Below, piece after piece: positions 53,830 to 63,812 of a stretch of DNA of 64,000 nucleotides. This stretch comes from CAVVYV01 sp963818205 (GTDB lineage: Bacteria; Actinomycetota; Thermoleophilia; Solirubrobacterales; 70-9). The position numbers were made by a program, and so were the translations under genes. Each line of letters starts with the position of its first letter. The stretch's first letter is position 1. The notes beneath the pieces were generated by a model that was not told the origin of the DNA, did no database searches, and saw nothing but the letters and a program-made list of their open reading frames with translations. The stretch is taken from contig CAWFRG010000013.1 in NCBI GenBank assembly GCA_963818205.1, forward strand, positions 1-64,000, given 5' to 3'.

Positions 53830-54258
53830 CTAGGCGAAGGTCCACAGCTTGTTGCCGATGAAGTTGAACGGCATCGCGAAGGCCACCGCGATCGCCTGCG
53901 CCGCCAGCTCGGGGAACTCCACGACCTCGATCAGCACCTGGAGAGCCACGAGGTTGATCCCCAGCGCCAGCACGCTGACGGTGAAGAAGCGGGCGGCCTG
54001 GAAGCCCGCGTGCTCACCCTTGGCGTGATCGAAGGTCCAATGGCGGTTCCAGAGAAAATTGTTGGTGACCGCGACACCGAACGCGGTGATTGCTGCGGGA
54101 ATGTGGTGGACGTCGAAGACACCGGTGCAGAAGCCGAACACCGCCAGGTTGACGAAATAGCCGATCGCGCCGACCACCCCGAACTGGACCAGCTGGATCC
54201 AGTTCTCGGACTTCTTTGTCCCACGGCCGATCCGCTTCGCTGTCGCCACCGGGCTCAC
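53830..54258 (-). CDS. GtrA-family membrane protein
   Basis: This 142-residue protein has four helices. FGVVGAIGYFVNLAVFGF, NNFLWNRHWTFDH and the closing FNFIGNKLWTFA are the GtrA signatures. GtrA-like proteins help move polyprenyl-linked sugars across the membrane for cell-surface glycans. The GTG start overlaps the stop of the phosphodiesterase gene (GTGA). The nearby GT87-like gene fits a glycan role. Confidence 0.88.
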   Translation of the reverse strand: MSPVATAKRIGRGTKKSENWIQLVQFGVVGAIGYFVNLAVFGFCTGVFDVHHIPAAITAFGVAVTNNFLWNRHWTFDHAKGEHAGFQAARFFTVSVLALGINLVALQVLIEVVEFPELAAQAIAVAFAMPFNFIGNKLWTFA

Positions 54259-55791
54259 GGTCCGCCCCTTCTACCCCGAATTCCAAAATGATCGAGGATC
54301 ACCGGCGCAAGGTCGCGGAGCGCCCACTGCGGATGCTCAGCCGGCTTCTTCGGCCCGCAGCCGACGAACAGCAGCGGTCCGAGCGAATCCCCGCGGCCGA
54401 GTGAGCCGTGGCTGCCGCCGCCGGTGTGGCTGACGCCGCCCCAGTCGACGCATTCGTAGCCGTCGGCCGCCGAGATCAGGACGTCGCCGGCGTGGGGCGA
54501 GGTCAGCGCCGACCACATGCGCGAGAGGCCGTCGGGGTACTCCTCGGCCTCGAAGCGGCCCCGGGTGATGTCGGCCGCCAGCGCCTCGGGCTCGCCCTCC
54601 ACCATCCAGCCGGCGCCGCGGACGTCGCGCAGCTGGACCGCCGGGGCGGAAGCGGAGCTCGAAGCCGTTTCGCTCGACCACGGCGCGCACCTCGCCGTCG
54701 GCGGAGAGCCCGACCCCGGGGCGGGTAAGCGGGGCTCCGTCGGGCCCGGCGAGCCAGGCGACCAGGTCCACCGCGTCCATCTCGCGCAGCCGGAGACGGA
54801 CCCGTTCGTGGGTGGGGGCATGGCCCGAGCCGGTGTCGAGGAGGTAGACGGCGCCTGCCCGCGAGGTCGGGCTGACCGCGATCTCGGCGTCCTCGGGGCG
54901 GTCGGAGTTCGGCTGCAGCACCCGCCAGTCCTCCCCCAGCTCCTCCGCCAGGTCGAGTCCATGCTCGACCGGCGTCTGGGCGTGATCGGAGGTGAGGACG
55001 ACCGCGTGCCGCTCGAGGAAAGCATCGAGGCCACCGCCTGCTTCGATGATCCGGGCGAGGCTCAGATCCGCCTTGGCGATCGAGTCGACCTGGGCGTCAG
55101 GCCCGAAGCGATGCGAGTGGAAGTCGTTGTCAGGAAGGCTGAAGAGGAGGAAGTCGTAGGCACCGTCGTGGACCAGCTCCTCGGTGACACAGGCCGAGTA
55201 CTCGTCGCGGGTTCCGGGCCGGGTGAAATTGGGCCCACAGCCGGTCGAGCGGCTGGCGTAGAGGTCGCCGTAGAAGAACTCGTCCGGAGCCCAGACGGCG
55301 TGCCGGAAGTTGGCGGCGGCAGCGGCCATGCGGACCAGACCCTCGAGGCTGAGCTTGTGCCGGCGCCGGCCGCGGTAGATCAGGAAGGGAGTGGTGGCGG
55401 TGCGGATCCCGGCGTCACCGAGGCGTTCGAACAGGGTCTCCGCCTCCCAGCTGAGGTGGTCGAGGTTCATGTTGTAGACGAGGTCGTACATCGCCCGGAA
55501 TAGGCCGAACGTCCGGGTGGCCTCGAAGGAGGAGCCGTACTCGATGTAGCGGCGCTCGACCCGGTGGAACCAGTTCATCCCGATCACCCAGTGCCCCGCG
55601 GGTCCTGTACCGGTCATCATCTCCGAGGAGGCAACGGGGGTCACCGAGGGGAAGCTGGAGACGCAGTCCTCGACCAGCCGGCCTCGCTCCAGGAGGGCGG
55701 CGAAGGTAGGTGCCCGGTCCTCCGCGACCGCCCGAAGGAACATCGCCGGATGCATTGCGTCGACGACCACGAGGACGAGCTTCTTGGCCAT
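54255..55791 (-). CDS. Type I phosphodiesterase/nucleotide pyrophosphatase family protein, one indel
   Basis: The protein is about 511 residues of the alkaline-phosphatase superfamily. The metal and nucleophile region is VVVDAMHPAMFL near the start, then SSFPSVTPVASSEMMTG with the Ser/Thr nucleophile. The second metal site is SLPDNDFHSHRFGPD and the third LTSDHAQTPVEHG. An extra G near 54648 interrupts the last third; corrected, it reads FRPAVQLRDVRGAGW and ends at 54255. No signal peptide is seen. Family members cleave phosphodiesters or phospholipids. The substrate is unknown. Confidence 0.8.
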
Positions 55792-55798
55792 ACGCGTT

Positions 55799-56254
55799 CT
55801 AACGGAGCACCCGCAGCCCCTCGTGCTTGCGCTCCTCCCGCCGCCGACGGGAGAACGCGAGCCAGGCGAGGGCCAGCAGTACCACCAGGGAGAAGGGCGG
55901 AGCGATAAGGCTGACCGCGGCCACCACGACCGCGGAGACGACGACGATCGCCGTCACCCCGGCCGGCGCTTGCGCGCCGGAGTCCCCGGGTGAGCCGCGC
56001 TGGCGACGGGCGGCACCGGCGGCGACGTCGCGGCTGACCGTGGCCGCGAGGCCGGCCCCGAGCAGGCCGACCGGAAGCGCCGGCCAGAGCGCCTCGTCCT
56101 CGCCGTTGAGCGCCGCGCCGCAGGCGATGATCCCGAGCGGCGCCGCCCCCGCCACCACCCCCCAGGTGGGCATGATCGGCGGCACGACCGCCCCGATGAT
56201 CAGCCCGGCGGCGATCGCCAGCCCGAGGCCCTGGCAGATGGCGAGTGCGTCCAC
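55799..56254 (-). CDS. Small integral membrane protein, unknown function
   Basis: The GTG at 56252-56254 opens 151 residues with about four hydrophobic segments (the first near 5-25, then 30-48, 60-75 and two near 100-135) and a basic C-terminal tail. The pattern resembles DUF4126-like proteins, but the similarity is weak. It lies seven bases upstream of the phosphodiesterase start, so the two are cotranscribed. Confidence 0.55.
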   Translation of the reverse strand: MDALAICQGLGLAIAAGLIIGAVVPPIMPTWGVVAGAAPLGIIACGAALNGEDEALWPALPVGLLGAGLAATVSRDVAAGAARRQRGSPGDSGAQAPAGVTAIVVVSAVVVAAVSLIAPPFSLVVLLALAWLAFSRRRREERKHEGLRVLR

Positions 56255-56323
56255 GGTCGGGCGGGGAGGCTACAGAGCAGACGCCCACCCCGCGGTTCTC
56301 GTTTCGGCAACACTTAGCCGGCG

Positions 56324-57740
56324 ATGGCGGATCCCGGCGAGAGAGCGAAGCGGGCGGGCGAGGAGCGCTCGGCGCCGGCGCGCCGGCGCGCCCACACGAC
56401 CTCCCGCGACCTGGAGCGCTACGCGGATCTGTTCGCCCGGCGCACCCAGGTGATGCGCTCCTCGGCGATGCGCGATCTGATGGCGATCACCGCCCGCCCC
56501 GAGGTGATCTCGCTGGCCGGCGGGCTCCCCGACACCTCCTCCTTCCCGCCCGAGAGCTTCGCGGCTCAGATGACCCGGATCGCCCACGAGTCCTCGGCCG
56601 AGGCCCTCCAGTACGGGCCGACCGAGGGCTTCGAGGAGACCAAGGCCTGCATCGTCTCGGTGATGGAGGCCGAGGGGATGTCGCCGGACCCGGACGACCT
56701 GATCGTGACCTCCGGCGGCCAGCAGGCGATCGACCTGATCACGAAGACCCTGGTCGACCCCGGCGACCCGGTGATCTGCGAGGCCCCCACCTATCCGGGC
56801 GCGGTACCGACCTTCTCCAGCTACGAGGCCGACGTGATCCAGATCACCACCGACGACGACGGCATGCGGATCGATGAGCTCACCGAGGTGCTCGCCCGGC
56901 TCGCCCGGGAAGGGCGCAGGCCGAAGTTCATCTACTCGGTGCCGAGCTTCCAGAACCCGGCCGGGGTCACCCTCTCGGGGGAGCGGCGCCGGCGCCTGGT
57001 CGAGCTCGCCCGCGAGCACGAGGTGCTGGTCTGCGAGGACAACCCCTACGGCCTGCTCCGCTATCGACGGCGAGCCCCAGCCGACGCTCTACAGCCTCGA
57101 CGGCGGCGACTATGTGATCTACCTCGGCACCCTCTCCAAGATCCTCTCGCCGGGGATCAGGATCGGCTGGGTGGTCGCCCCGCCGCCGGTGCTGGAGAAG
57201 ATCGGCCTCGGCAAGCAGGCCGCCGACCTCTGCACCTCGACCCTGACCCAGTACTTCGTCCGCGAGTACTTCGCCGAGGGACGCTGGCGCGAGTACGTGG
57301 ACGACCTGATCGAGATCTACCGCTCCCGGCGCGATGTGATGCTGGAGGCGCTCGAGCGCCACTTCCCGCCGCAGGCCGAATGGACCCGGCCCGGAGGCGG
57401 GCTGTTCGTCTGGGCGACGCTCCCCGACTACATCGACACCACCGACCTGCTGGCAAAGGCGCTGCGCGAGAACGTCGCCTTCGTCCCCGGCCGGGCCGCC
57501 TACGTGGACGGCCGCGGCGCCGCCTCGATGCGGCTCAACTTCTCCGGATCGGGCGAGGACGAGCTCCGCGAGGGCATCCGGCGGATCGGCCGAGTCGTCT
57601 CCGAGCAGGTCGAGCTGTACGAGACGATCACCGGCGAGCACCAGCACGACCCTTCCGCGGGCCCGGCCGGCCCCGGAGCCGAAGGCGAGGAGCCGGCCGC
57701 TGAGGTCCTGCCGATGAGACGGCGCAAGAAGGGCCCGTGA
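56324..57740 (+). CDS. PLP-dependent aminotransferase (2-aminoadipate/MocR-like class I), one indel
   Basis: The protein is about 472 residues. A disordered basic N-terminus (1-40) precedes the fold-type I domain. VISLAGGLPDTSSFP, LQYGPTEGFEETK, VTSGGQQAIDLI, YSVPSFQNPAGVTLS, CEDNPYG and the PLP lysine in GTLSKILSPGIRIGW are in order. The extra base near 57064 joins GLLRY to DGEPQPTLY when removed. The style is that of Lys/2-aminoadipate or aromatic aminotransferases without a GntR domain. It overlaps ddl by four bases. Confidence 0.85.
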
Positions 57741-58685
57741 AGGTCGCGGTGCTGAAGGGGGGCAGTTCGCTGGAGCGCGGGGTCTCGCTGCGCTCCGCTG
57801 CTCGGGTCGAGGACGCCCTCGCCGCGCTTGGCCACGAGGTGGTCTCGATCGACGCCGGCCCCAGGCTCGTTGCCGAGCTCCGAAGCGAGCGCCCCGACGT
57901 CGCCTTCATCGCCCTCCACGGCCCGGGCGGCGAGGACGGGACCGTGCAGGAGCTGCTCGAGATCCTCGGCATTCCCTACACCGGACCGGGGGTCGCCGCC
58001 TGCGCCCTCTGCATGGACAAGGTCGCCGCCAAGCACGAGATCCGCTCCGCCGGCCTTCCCACTCCCGACTGGTTCGCGTTCAACGACACCGCCTTCCGAG
58101 AGCTCGGCGCCGCCGACACCCTGGAGGAGATCGAGGAGCGGCTCGGCTTCCCGCTGGTGGTGAAGCCCGCGAGCCAGGGGTCCTCGCTTGGGGTCGAGTT
58201 CGCCTCGGCGAAGGACGAGGTCCCCGAGGCGCTGGTCGCCGCGTTCAGCTACGACGACCGGGTGCTGCTGGAGCGCTACGTCAAGGGCCGCGAGCTGGCC
58301 GTGAGCGTCCTCGGCACCGAAGCGCTGCCGGTGGTCGAGGCGATCCCGCGCGAGGAGGACTTCTTCAACTTCGAGGCGCGCTACGAGATCGGCCGCACCG
58401 AATACGTCTGCCCCGCAGACCTCGGCGCCGGCGAGACGACAGCGGTCCGGGAGCTGGCGGCGAGGACCTATGAGGTCCTCGGCTGCAGCGGCTTCGCTCG
58501 GGTCGACCTGATGCTCGGCGAGCATGGCCCCGAGGTGCTCGAGGTGAACGCGATCCCCGGCCTCACCGACACCAGCCTCTTCCCGATGGCGGCGGAGGCC
58601 GCCGGGATCGATTTCGAGCGAGCTCGTCGCCCGGATCATCGAGCTCGCCCTGGAGCGCCACAAGGGCGCCGCCACACCTGCGTAA
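57737..58685 (+). CDS. ddl: D-alanine--D-alanine ligase, one indel
   Basis: The GTG at 57737 opens an ATP-grasp enzyme of about 315 residues. KGGSSLERGVSLRSA, LHGPGGEDGTVQ, YTGPGVAACALCMDK, VKPASQGSSLGV, the DFFNFEARYE segment and the metal-binding EVLEVNAIPGLTDTSLFP are characteristic. It makes the D-Ala-D-Ala end of peptidoglycan precursors. One extra base near 58627 hides the end; corrected, it reads LVARIIELALERHKG and stops at the TAA 58683-58685. It overlaps the aminotransferase gene. Confidence 0.9.
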
Positions 58686-58751
58686 GGCGGCATCAGGCGG
58701 GCGCGCTACCTGAAGGGTTCAGGCGATCCGGCAGTTCGGGCGCCGCGCGCC

Positions 58752-59243
58752 CTACTCGTCGCCCTTGGCGAAGTCCTCCGGGGTGACGTTGTCGAGGAAG
58801 TCCTTGAACTTGTCGACGACCTCCTCGGTGTCCTCGACCTCGTGCTCGAACTCGATCGCCGACTCCTCGATCACGTCGTCGGCGGCGAAGATCGGCGCCG
58901 AGCAGCGGACGGCGAGGGCCAGTGCGTCGGAGGGGCGCGAGTCGATCTCCATCTCCGAGCCGTTCATCGAGATCGTGATCGAGGCGTAGAAGGTGTTGTC
59001 GCGAAGCTCGGTGACCGAGACCCGGTCGCACTTCGCCTCCATCTGGTCGAGTACGTCCGAAAGCAGATCGTGGGTCATCGGCCGCGGGGTCGAAGCCCCC
59101 TGCAGCTTCATCAGGATCGCCGCCGCCTCGGGGTGGCCGATCCAGATCGGGAGGAACTTGTTCCCGTCGACGGTCTTCAGCAAGACGATCGGCTGCTTGC
59201 CGACCATGTCGAAGCTGACGCCGTAGATCGTCATCCGCTGCAA
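58752..59243 (-). CDS. Bifunctional nuclease family (DUF151) protein
   Basis: This 163-residue protein has the BFN/DUF151 core: VLLKTVDGNKFLPIWIGHPEA, then MTHDLLSDVL, FYASI, and the signature DSRPSDALALAVR. A short acidic C-terminal segment follows. Plant and bacterial members cleave RNA and DNA in vitro. The TTG at 59241-59243 is preferred, since GGGAG lies about eight bases upstream; the ATG at 59232-59234 is the alternative. Confidence 0.85.
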   Translation of the reverse strand: MQRMTIYGVSFDMVGKQPIVLLKTVDGNKFLPIWIGHPEAAAILMKLQGASTPRPMTHDLLSDVLDQMEAKCDRVSVTELRDNTFYASITISMNGSEMEIDSRPSDALALAVRCSAPIFAADDVIEESAIEFEHEVEDTEEVVDKFKDFLDNVTPEDFAKGDE

Positions 59244-59330
59244 GAAAGAACTCCCTCGAGGTCGGGGGACGAGCCATTATAGGACCGCCCATCGCGCGTC
59301 CCGAGGGCCTGCCCTGAGACAATCGACGCG

Positions 59331-59774
59331 ATGTCGCTTTGCCGCCAGCAGGCCTTCATCGACGCGCCGCCGGAGGTCGTTTGGAATCTGCTCAGCGACA
59401 TCGACCGCCACGCCGAGTGGTGGCCCGGGTTCGTCGAGGTCGAGTGCGACGGGTTGGAGACCGGCTGCGAGTACCGCCAGGTGGTCACGGACCCGTTCGG
59501 CAAGGACACCGCGGAGACCTTCCGGGTGGAGCAGATGGAGGACTGCGACGAGCTCTCGATCCATTGCCTCGACACCGGCACCTTCGTCCGCTTCGTGCTC
59601 ACCGAGGCCCAGGGCGGCACCTTCGTCGACGGGGAGGCCGGGATGGAGCCCCCGAGCGTCAAGCATCGCGTCTGGGACATGGTCGCCGGCAAGCGCTGGT
59701 ACCGGGACTGGCTGGCGAAGTCCCTCGACTCGCTGGGAGCGATCGCTGCCCGGGAGCGGAAGCCGGCGGCCTGA
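59331..59774 (+). CDS. SRPBCC family protein
   Basis: This 147-residue START-like protein has AFIDAPPEVVWNLLSDIDRHAEWWPGF, split by the first strand and helix (FIDAPPEVVWNLLSDI and EWWPGFVEVE), and a long C-terminal helix RDWLAKSLDSLGAI. It probably binds a hydrophobic ligand. It is divergent from the DUF151 gene and followed by tRNA-Ile on the other strand. The frame is intact. Confidence 0.82.
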   Translation: MSLCRQQAFIDAPPEVVWNLLSDIDRHAEWWPGFVEVECDGLETGCEYRQVVTDPFGKDTAETFRVEQMEDCDELSIHCLDTGTFVRFVLTEAQGGTFVDGEAGMEPPSVKHRVWDMVAGKRWYRDWLAKSLDSLGAIAARERKPAA

Positions 59775-59796
59775 GCCGCATCCTCGGCCAGGCGGA

Positions 59797-59870
59797 TGGG
59801 CGATCCTGGACTCGAACCAGGGACCTCGTCCTTATCAGAGACGCGCTCTAACCAACTGAGCTAATCGCCC
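59797..59870 (-). tRNA. tRNA-Ile (GAT)
   Basis: The minus strand gives a full cloverleaf of 74 bases: acceptor GGGCGAT/ATCGCCC, D-arm AGCTCAGTTGGTTAGAGC, anticodon loop CTGATAA with GAT, T-loop TTCGAGT and discriminator A. CCA is not encoded. Confidence 0.95.
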
Positions 59871-59906
59871 GGGGCTGGCGATTCTAGCTCTCGGCGCGGG
59901 AGCGAT

Positions 59907-61520
59907 CTAGCGGCGCCGAAGCCGGCGCGCGAGTGCCTCGAGCTCGTCGAGGTCGTCGAAGTGGAGCTCCGCCTTCAACCCCTCCCCCGCTCGGCGCACC
60001 CGGACGTCGGCGCCGAGCGCCGAGCCGAGGGCGTCCTCGGCGTCGGCGAGGGCGGCCCGCTCCTCGGCGCTGATCCTCCCCCCGGCGCCGGCTTTCCGCT
60101 TGCGCTTGGCCCCGTCGCGGGTGCGGCGCTCGGTGTCGCGCACCGACCAGCCATCGGCGGCGGCGCGCTTGGCGAACTTCGCCCGTGCGTCCTGGTCGTC
60201 GAGCTGAAGGATCGCTCGCCCGTGACCCTCGCTGAGGTCGCCCCGCTCGAGCAGCTTCAGGACCGGGTCGGGAAGGTCGAGCAGCCGGATCAGGTTGGAG
60301 ATCGAGGCGCGGCTACGGCCAACCCGCCGGGCCAGCTCCTCCTTCGAGATGCCGAGGTCGTCGACCAGGGCGGCGCAGGCGCGCGCCTCCTCCACCGGGT
60401 TGAGGTCCTCGCGGACCATGTTCTCGATCAGCGCGGCCTGGAGCCGCTCGTCCTCCGGCGAGCTCCGGATCACCGCGGGCACCCGATCGAGCCCGGCCTT
60501 CTGGGCCGCGCGCCAGCGCCGTTCGCCGGCAACCAGCTCGTAGCGGCCATCCTCGAGGGGGCGCACGATCAGCGGCTGGAGGAGCCCGGCCGAGGCGATC
60601 GAGCCCGCCAGGGCCTCGAGCGCGTTGGCGTCGAAGCTGCCCCGGGGCTGTTCGGGGTTGGGCTCGATCTCCTCAACCGGGAGCTCGCGCAGCTCGGGGC
60701 CCCCGGCGGAGCTCTCCGGCAGGATCGCCGCCAGCCCCCTCCCCATCCCCCGCTTACGCTCGCAGCCATCGGCGGCCACCTCCTCCGCGAGTTGCCGGTA
60801 GGCGCGCGAGCCGGACGAGTCCGGATCGTGCTCGGAGACCGGCACCCCGTAGCTCGGCGCCTCCGCCACCCGGACGCTGCGGGGGACGACCGTCTTGAAC
60901 ACCCGAGCCGGAAGGTGCTCTCGCAGCTCCCGCTCGACGTCCTTGGCGAGCCGGGTGCGGTCGTCGTGCATGGTGATCACCACGCCCGCCAGGTCGAGGC
61001 CCGGGTTGAGCTCGCGCCGCACCAGCTTCAGGGTGTCGAGGAACTGGACAAGGCCCTCGAGCGCCAGGTACTCGGCCTGCACCGGGACGATCACCTTGTC
61101 GGCCGCGACCAGGGCGTTGACCGCCACGGGGCCAAGCGACGGAGGGCAGTCGAGCAGCGTGTAGGCGAAGCGCTCGCGAACCGGGCCGAGCCCCTCGCGG
61201 AGGCGCATCTCGTAGCCTCCGGTGCGAGGCAGCTCAACCGACGCACCGGCGAGGTCGAGGTGGGCGGGAACCAGCCAAAGGTTGTCCGGGCCGGCCGGCC
61301 TCGCGGCCTCGGCGACCGAGACCTCGCCCAGGAGGCAGTCGTAGGACGAGGGGTGCTGATCCTTTGCGAGGCCAAGGGCAACCGTTGCGTTGCACTGCGC
61401 ATCGAGGTCGACGATCAGGGTCTGGCGGCCGTCACGGGCGACGCAGGCGCCCATGTTGACGGCGGTGGTCGTCTTGCCGACCCCGCCTTTCTGATTAGCG
61501 ATCGCGTAGACGGTGCCCAT
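59907..61520 (-). CDS. parA-parB: ParA and ParB in one reading frame
   Basis: The ATG at 61518-61520 opens a ParA ATPase (about 1-258): ANQKGGVGKTTTAVN (deviant Walker A), LIVDLDAQCNATV, LLDCPPSLGP and the DNA-contact region. Without a stop the frame continues into a ParB, starting MGRGLAAIL at 60746: EIEPNPEQPRGSFD, then ERRWRAAQKAGL (CTP-binding box), LIENMVREDLNPVEEA, the helix-turn-helix RVGRSRASISNLIRLL and SEGHGRAIL. ParB loads on parS sites and ParA separates origins. In most genomes the two are separate genes; one indel near 60775 would create a TAA, so the fusion may be an artefact. Confidence 0.88.
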   Translation of the reverse strand: MGTVYAIANQKGGVGKTTTAVNMGACVARDGRQTLIVDLDAQCNATVALGLAKDQHPSSYDCLLGEVSVAEAARPAGPDNLWLVPAHLDLAGASVELPRTGGYEMRLREGLGPVRERFAYTLLDCPPSLGPVAVNALVAADKVIVPVQAEYLALEGLVQFLDTLKLVRRELNPGLDLAGVVITMHDDRTRLAKDVERELREHLPARVFKTVVPRSVRVAEAPSYGVPVSEHDPDSSGSRAYRQLAEEVAADGCERKRGMGRGLAAILPESSAGGPELRELPVEEIEPNPEQPRGSFDANALEALAGSIASAGLLQPLIVRPLEDGRYELVAGERRWRAAQKAGLDRVPAVIRSSPEDERLQAALIENMVREDLNPVEEARACAALVDDLGISKEELARRVGRSRASISNLIRLLDLPDPVLKLLERGDLSEGHGRAILQLDDQDARAKFAKRAAADGWSVRDTERRTRDGAKRKRKAGAGGRISAEERAALADAEDALGSALGADVRVRRAGEGLKAELHFDDLDELEALARRLRRR

Positions 61521-61557
61521 CGGGTCGCCGGTCAGTCCCTGATTTGTTCGTGAGCGG

Positions 61558-62229
61558 TCATTCGGAGCCGAACGGTCGCTTTGCCGCCATTCCGGGACGG
61601 CGAGGGAGATCGTCGGGCGTGGGGCCATTCTTACGAACGAGGTGGATGTGTCGGTCGCGACTGCCCGGGTAGGGGGTCACCGCCCGCACCTCGACCGGCT
61701 CGATCGCCAGCCGCGCCGAAGCCCGGGCCAGCTCGGCCTCCTCATCCGGGTCGCGGCGGCCCTTCCAGGCGAGCAGGTGACCGCCATCGCGGAGCAGGGG
61801 AGAGGCGAGCTCGGCGACGGTGGGGAGTCGGCCGACCGCCCGGGCGGTGACCGCCTCGTAGGCCTCCCGCCCGTCCCCGGCCGCCCAGGTCTCGGCGCGG
61901 ATGCAGACCACCTCGGCGTTCTCGAGGCCGAGCCGCTCGATCGCCCGCCGGAGGAAGGCGCACTTTCGCGAGACCGACTCGATCAGATCGACCCGCGCCT
62001 CCGGCAGCGCCGCCGCCAACACCAGGCCGGGAAGGCCTGCGCCGCTCCCGAGGTCGGCGATCCGCCCGGCGTCCCGGAGCTGATCGAAGCCGAGGCCGCT
62101 GAGCGAATCGGCGACGTGGACCTGGCGGGCGCGCTCGGCGCTGCGGGGGGAGACCGGCGCGTCGCCCTCCATCAGCAGCTCGACCAGCGCCTCCAGGGCG
62201 GGCACCGCCTCGGCCGGCGGCTCCGTCAA
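61558..62229 (-). CDS. rsmG: 16S rRNA (guanine527-N7)-methyltransferase
   Basis: The TTG at 62227-62229 opens 223 residues. The SAM site DLGSGAGLPGLVLAAALPEA, and LIESVSRKCAFLRRAIERL after it, are the RsmG hallmarks; VTARAVGRLPTVAELASPLL and GHLLAWKGRRD follow. The N-terminus is short. It methylates G527 of 16S rRNA. The gene follows jag by three bases in the origin-proximal operon. Confidence 0.92.
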   Translation of the reverse strand: MTEPPAEAVPALEALVELLMEGDAPVSPRSAERARQVHVADSLSGLGFDQLRDAGRIADLGSGAGLPGLVLAAALPEARVDLIESVSRKCAFLRRAIERLGLENAEVVCIRAETWAAGDGREAYEAVTARAVGRLPTVAELASPLLRDGGHLLAWKGRRDPDEEAELARASARLAIEPVEVRAVTPYPGSRDRHIHLVRKNGPTPDDLPRRPGMAAKRPFGSE

Positions 62230-62232
62230 TCG

Positions 62233-62730
62233 CTAACCCTCTATCAGCGGGGCGATCACCACGTAGCGGTTCGGCTCGTCGCCCTCGCTGTAGGTCTCGA
62301 CCTCGGGGCGATCGCGGAGGTACTCGTGGACGACCCGGCGCTCGTTCGGACCCATCGGCTCGAGCTCGATCGGCTCGCGGTCGCGGATCGCGTCCTCGGT
62401 GGCGACGTCCGCCCGGCGTCGGAGGGCCTCGCCCTGGCGGCGGCGATAGCCGGCCGCGTCGACGGTGACCCGCTTGCGATCCTGGCGCCCCTGGAAGGCA
62501 GCCTGGTAGCAGAGCAGCTGCACCGCATCGATCGTCTGGCCGTGGCGGCCGATCAGCAGACCGACCTCCTCGCCATCGACCTCGGCGCTGATCTCCTCGT
62601 CGCCCTCCTCGACAGAGACACCCGCCTCGAGCTCGAGCTCCTCGACGATCCGCTCGAGGATCACCCGCACCCGCTCAGCCGGCTCCTCGGGCAGCGCAGC
62701 GGCTGCACCCTCTCCTCCATCGTTGGCCAC
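62233..62730 (-). CDS. jag: Jag/KhpB-like RNA-binding protein
   Basis: The protein has 165 residues. An N-terminal Jag-type region is short; the KH domain has LLIGRHGQTIDAVQLLCYQAAF (loop IGRHGQ), and the R3H domain has LEPMGPNERRVVHEYLRDRPEVET, with the R-x3-H signature in NERRVVHEYL. Such proteins bind RNA and influence cell-wall synthesis. It sits between yidC and rsmG, the standard place. Confidence 0.92.
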   Translation of the reverse strand: MANDGGEGAAAALPEEPAERVRVILERIVEELELEAGVSVEEGDEEISAEVDGEEVGLLIGRHGQTIDAVQLLCYQAAFQGRQDRKRVTVDAAGYRRRQGEALRRRADVATEDAIRDREPIELEPMGPNERRVVHEYLRDRPEVETYSEGDEPNRYVVIAPLIEG

Positions 62731-62748
62731 GGCGCCAGTCTAGGACGC

Positions 62749-63489
62749 CTAGCGCCTTCGCTTCCGCTTCCGCGGAGGCGGCGGAGGCGGACGCGACGCC
62801 TTGACCTCCTCCGGCGTCGGCTGCGGCGGCGGCGGGAAGAACAGCCGCACGACTCCCTGCTGGCCCATCGTCCAGACGTTGGTCGCCACCCAGTAAACGA
62901 GCAGCCCCGCGGGGAAGCCGATCATGATCGGGGTGAAGATGATCGGCAGCCCCATCGTGATCAGCCGCTGCTGGGTGCTGGCCGAGCGGCCGCCGGTCAT
63001 GATCAGGCCCGCGATCACCGAGGTGCCGATGTAGAGGATCAGCAGAATGATCAGCGCGCTGCCGGTGGCCTTCTCGGTGATGTCGTTGATGAACAGCCAC
63101 GACTCTTCCCCGGCCACCCGGACCTCGTCCTGAAACTCGTCGCCCTGGAGCAGGTAGAAAAGGGTGATGAAGACGGGCAGCTGAAGGAGCAGCGGGAAGC
63201 ACGAGGCCAGCGGGTTGACCCCGTGCTCCTGGAAGAGCTGCATCTGCTCGCGCTGCATCCGCTGGCGGTCGTCCTTGTACTTCTCCTGGATCTCCTTCAG
63301 CAGCGGCTGGATCGCGCTCATCTCGCGCATCGATCGAATCTGCCTCAAGGAGAGCGGCAGGATCGCGGCTCGGACAAGGAAGGTGAGAAGGACGATCGCC
63401 GTCCCGTAGACGAACCCCATGTCGTGCAGGAAGGTGAGGACGGAGTTCGCGACATCGATCAGCGGCTGGAGGATGTTGGCGGGGATCAT
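62749..63489 (-). CDS. yidC: Membrane protein insertase YidC
   Basis: This 246-residue short-form YidC has no large periplasmic domain. Helices begin near 25 (LLTFLVRAAILPLSLRQIRSM with the conserved Arg), 90 (NPLASCFPLLLQLPVFITLF), 150, 180 and 200. A basic, Pro-rich tail ends KRKRRR, as in Gram-positive forms that bind ribosomes. It inserts small membrane proteins alone or with Sec. Confidence 0.93.
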   Translation of the reverse strand: MIPANILQPLIDVANSVLTFLHDMGFVYGTAIVLLTFLVRAAILPLSLRQIRSMREMSAIQPLLKEIQEKYKDDRQRMQREQMQLFQEHGVNPLASCFPLLLQLPVFITLFYLLQGDEFQDEVRVAGEESWLFINDITEKATGSALIILLILYIGTSVIAGLIMTGGRSASTQQRLITMGLPIIFTPIMIGFPAGLLVYWVATNVWTMGQQGVVRLFFPPPPQPTPEEVKASRPPPPPPRKRKRRR

Positions 63490-63503
63490 CTCTGCATCCT
63501 CTA

Positions 63504-63812
63504 CTAGACGCGGGTCCCGCCGGATCCACCGGCGCGTGGAAGGGCCGGTCGCTCGTGGCGGTGGGGCCGGGGGCCACGGAAGAGGCGGCGATCCTCGAGC
63601 TCGTCGATGCCGCCGCCGCTGAGCGGGTTGCAGCGGAGCAACCGCCAGCCGGCGACGATCGAGCCGCGCACCGGGCCCAGCTCACGGATCGCCTGGGCGG
63701 AGTAGGCCGAACAGGTCGGGTAGTACTTGCAGCGCTGCGGGAAGGCGGGGGAGATCCAGCGCTGATAGGCGCTGATCAAGGCAAGCATCAGCCCCGATAA
63801 GGGCCGTTTCAC
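63504..63812 (-). CDS. yidD: Membrane protein insertion efficiency factor YidD
   Basis: This 102-residue protein has an amphipathic N-terminus (LALISAYQRWISPAF), the signature CKYYPTCSAYSAQAI with its three cysteines-type cluster and GWRLLRCNPLSGGGIDE. It assists YidC. The GTG at 63810-63812 overlaps the rnpA stop (GTGA). Confidence 0.92.
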   Translation of the reverse strand: MKRPLSGLMLALISAYQRWISPAFPQRCKYYPTCSAYSAQAIRELGPVRGSIVAGWRLLRCNPLSGGGIDELEDRRLFRGPRPHRHERPALPRAGGSGGTRV

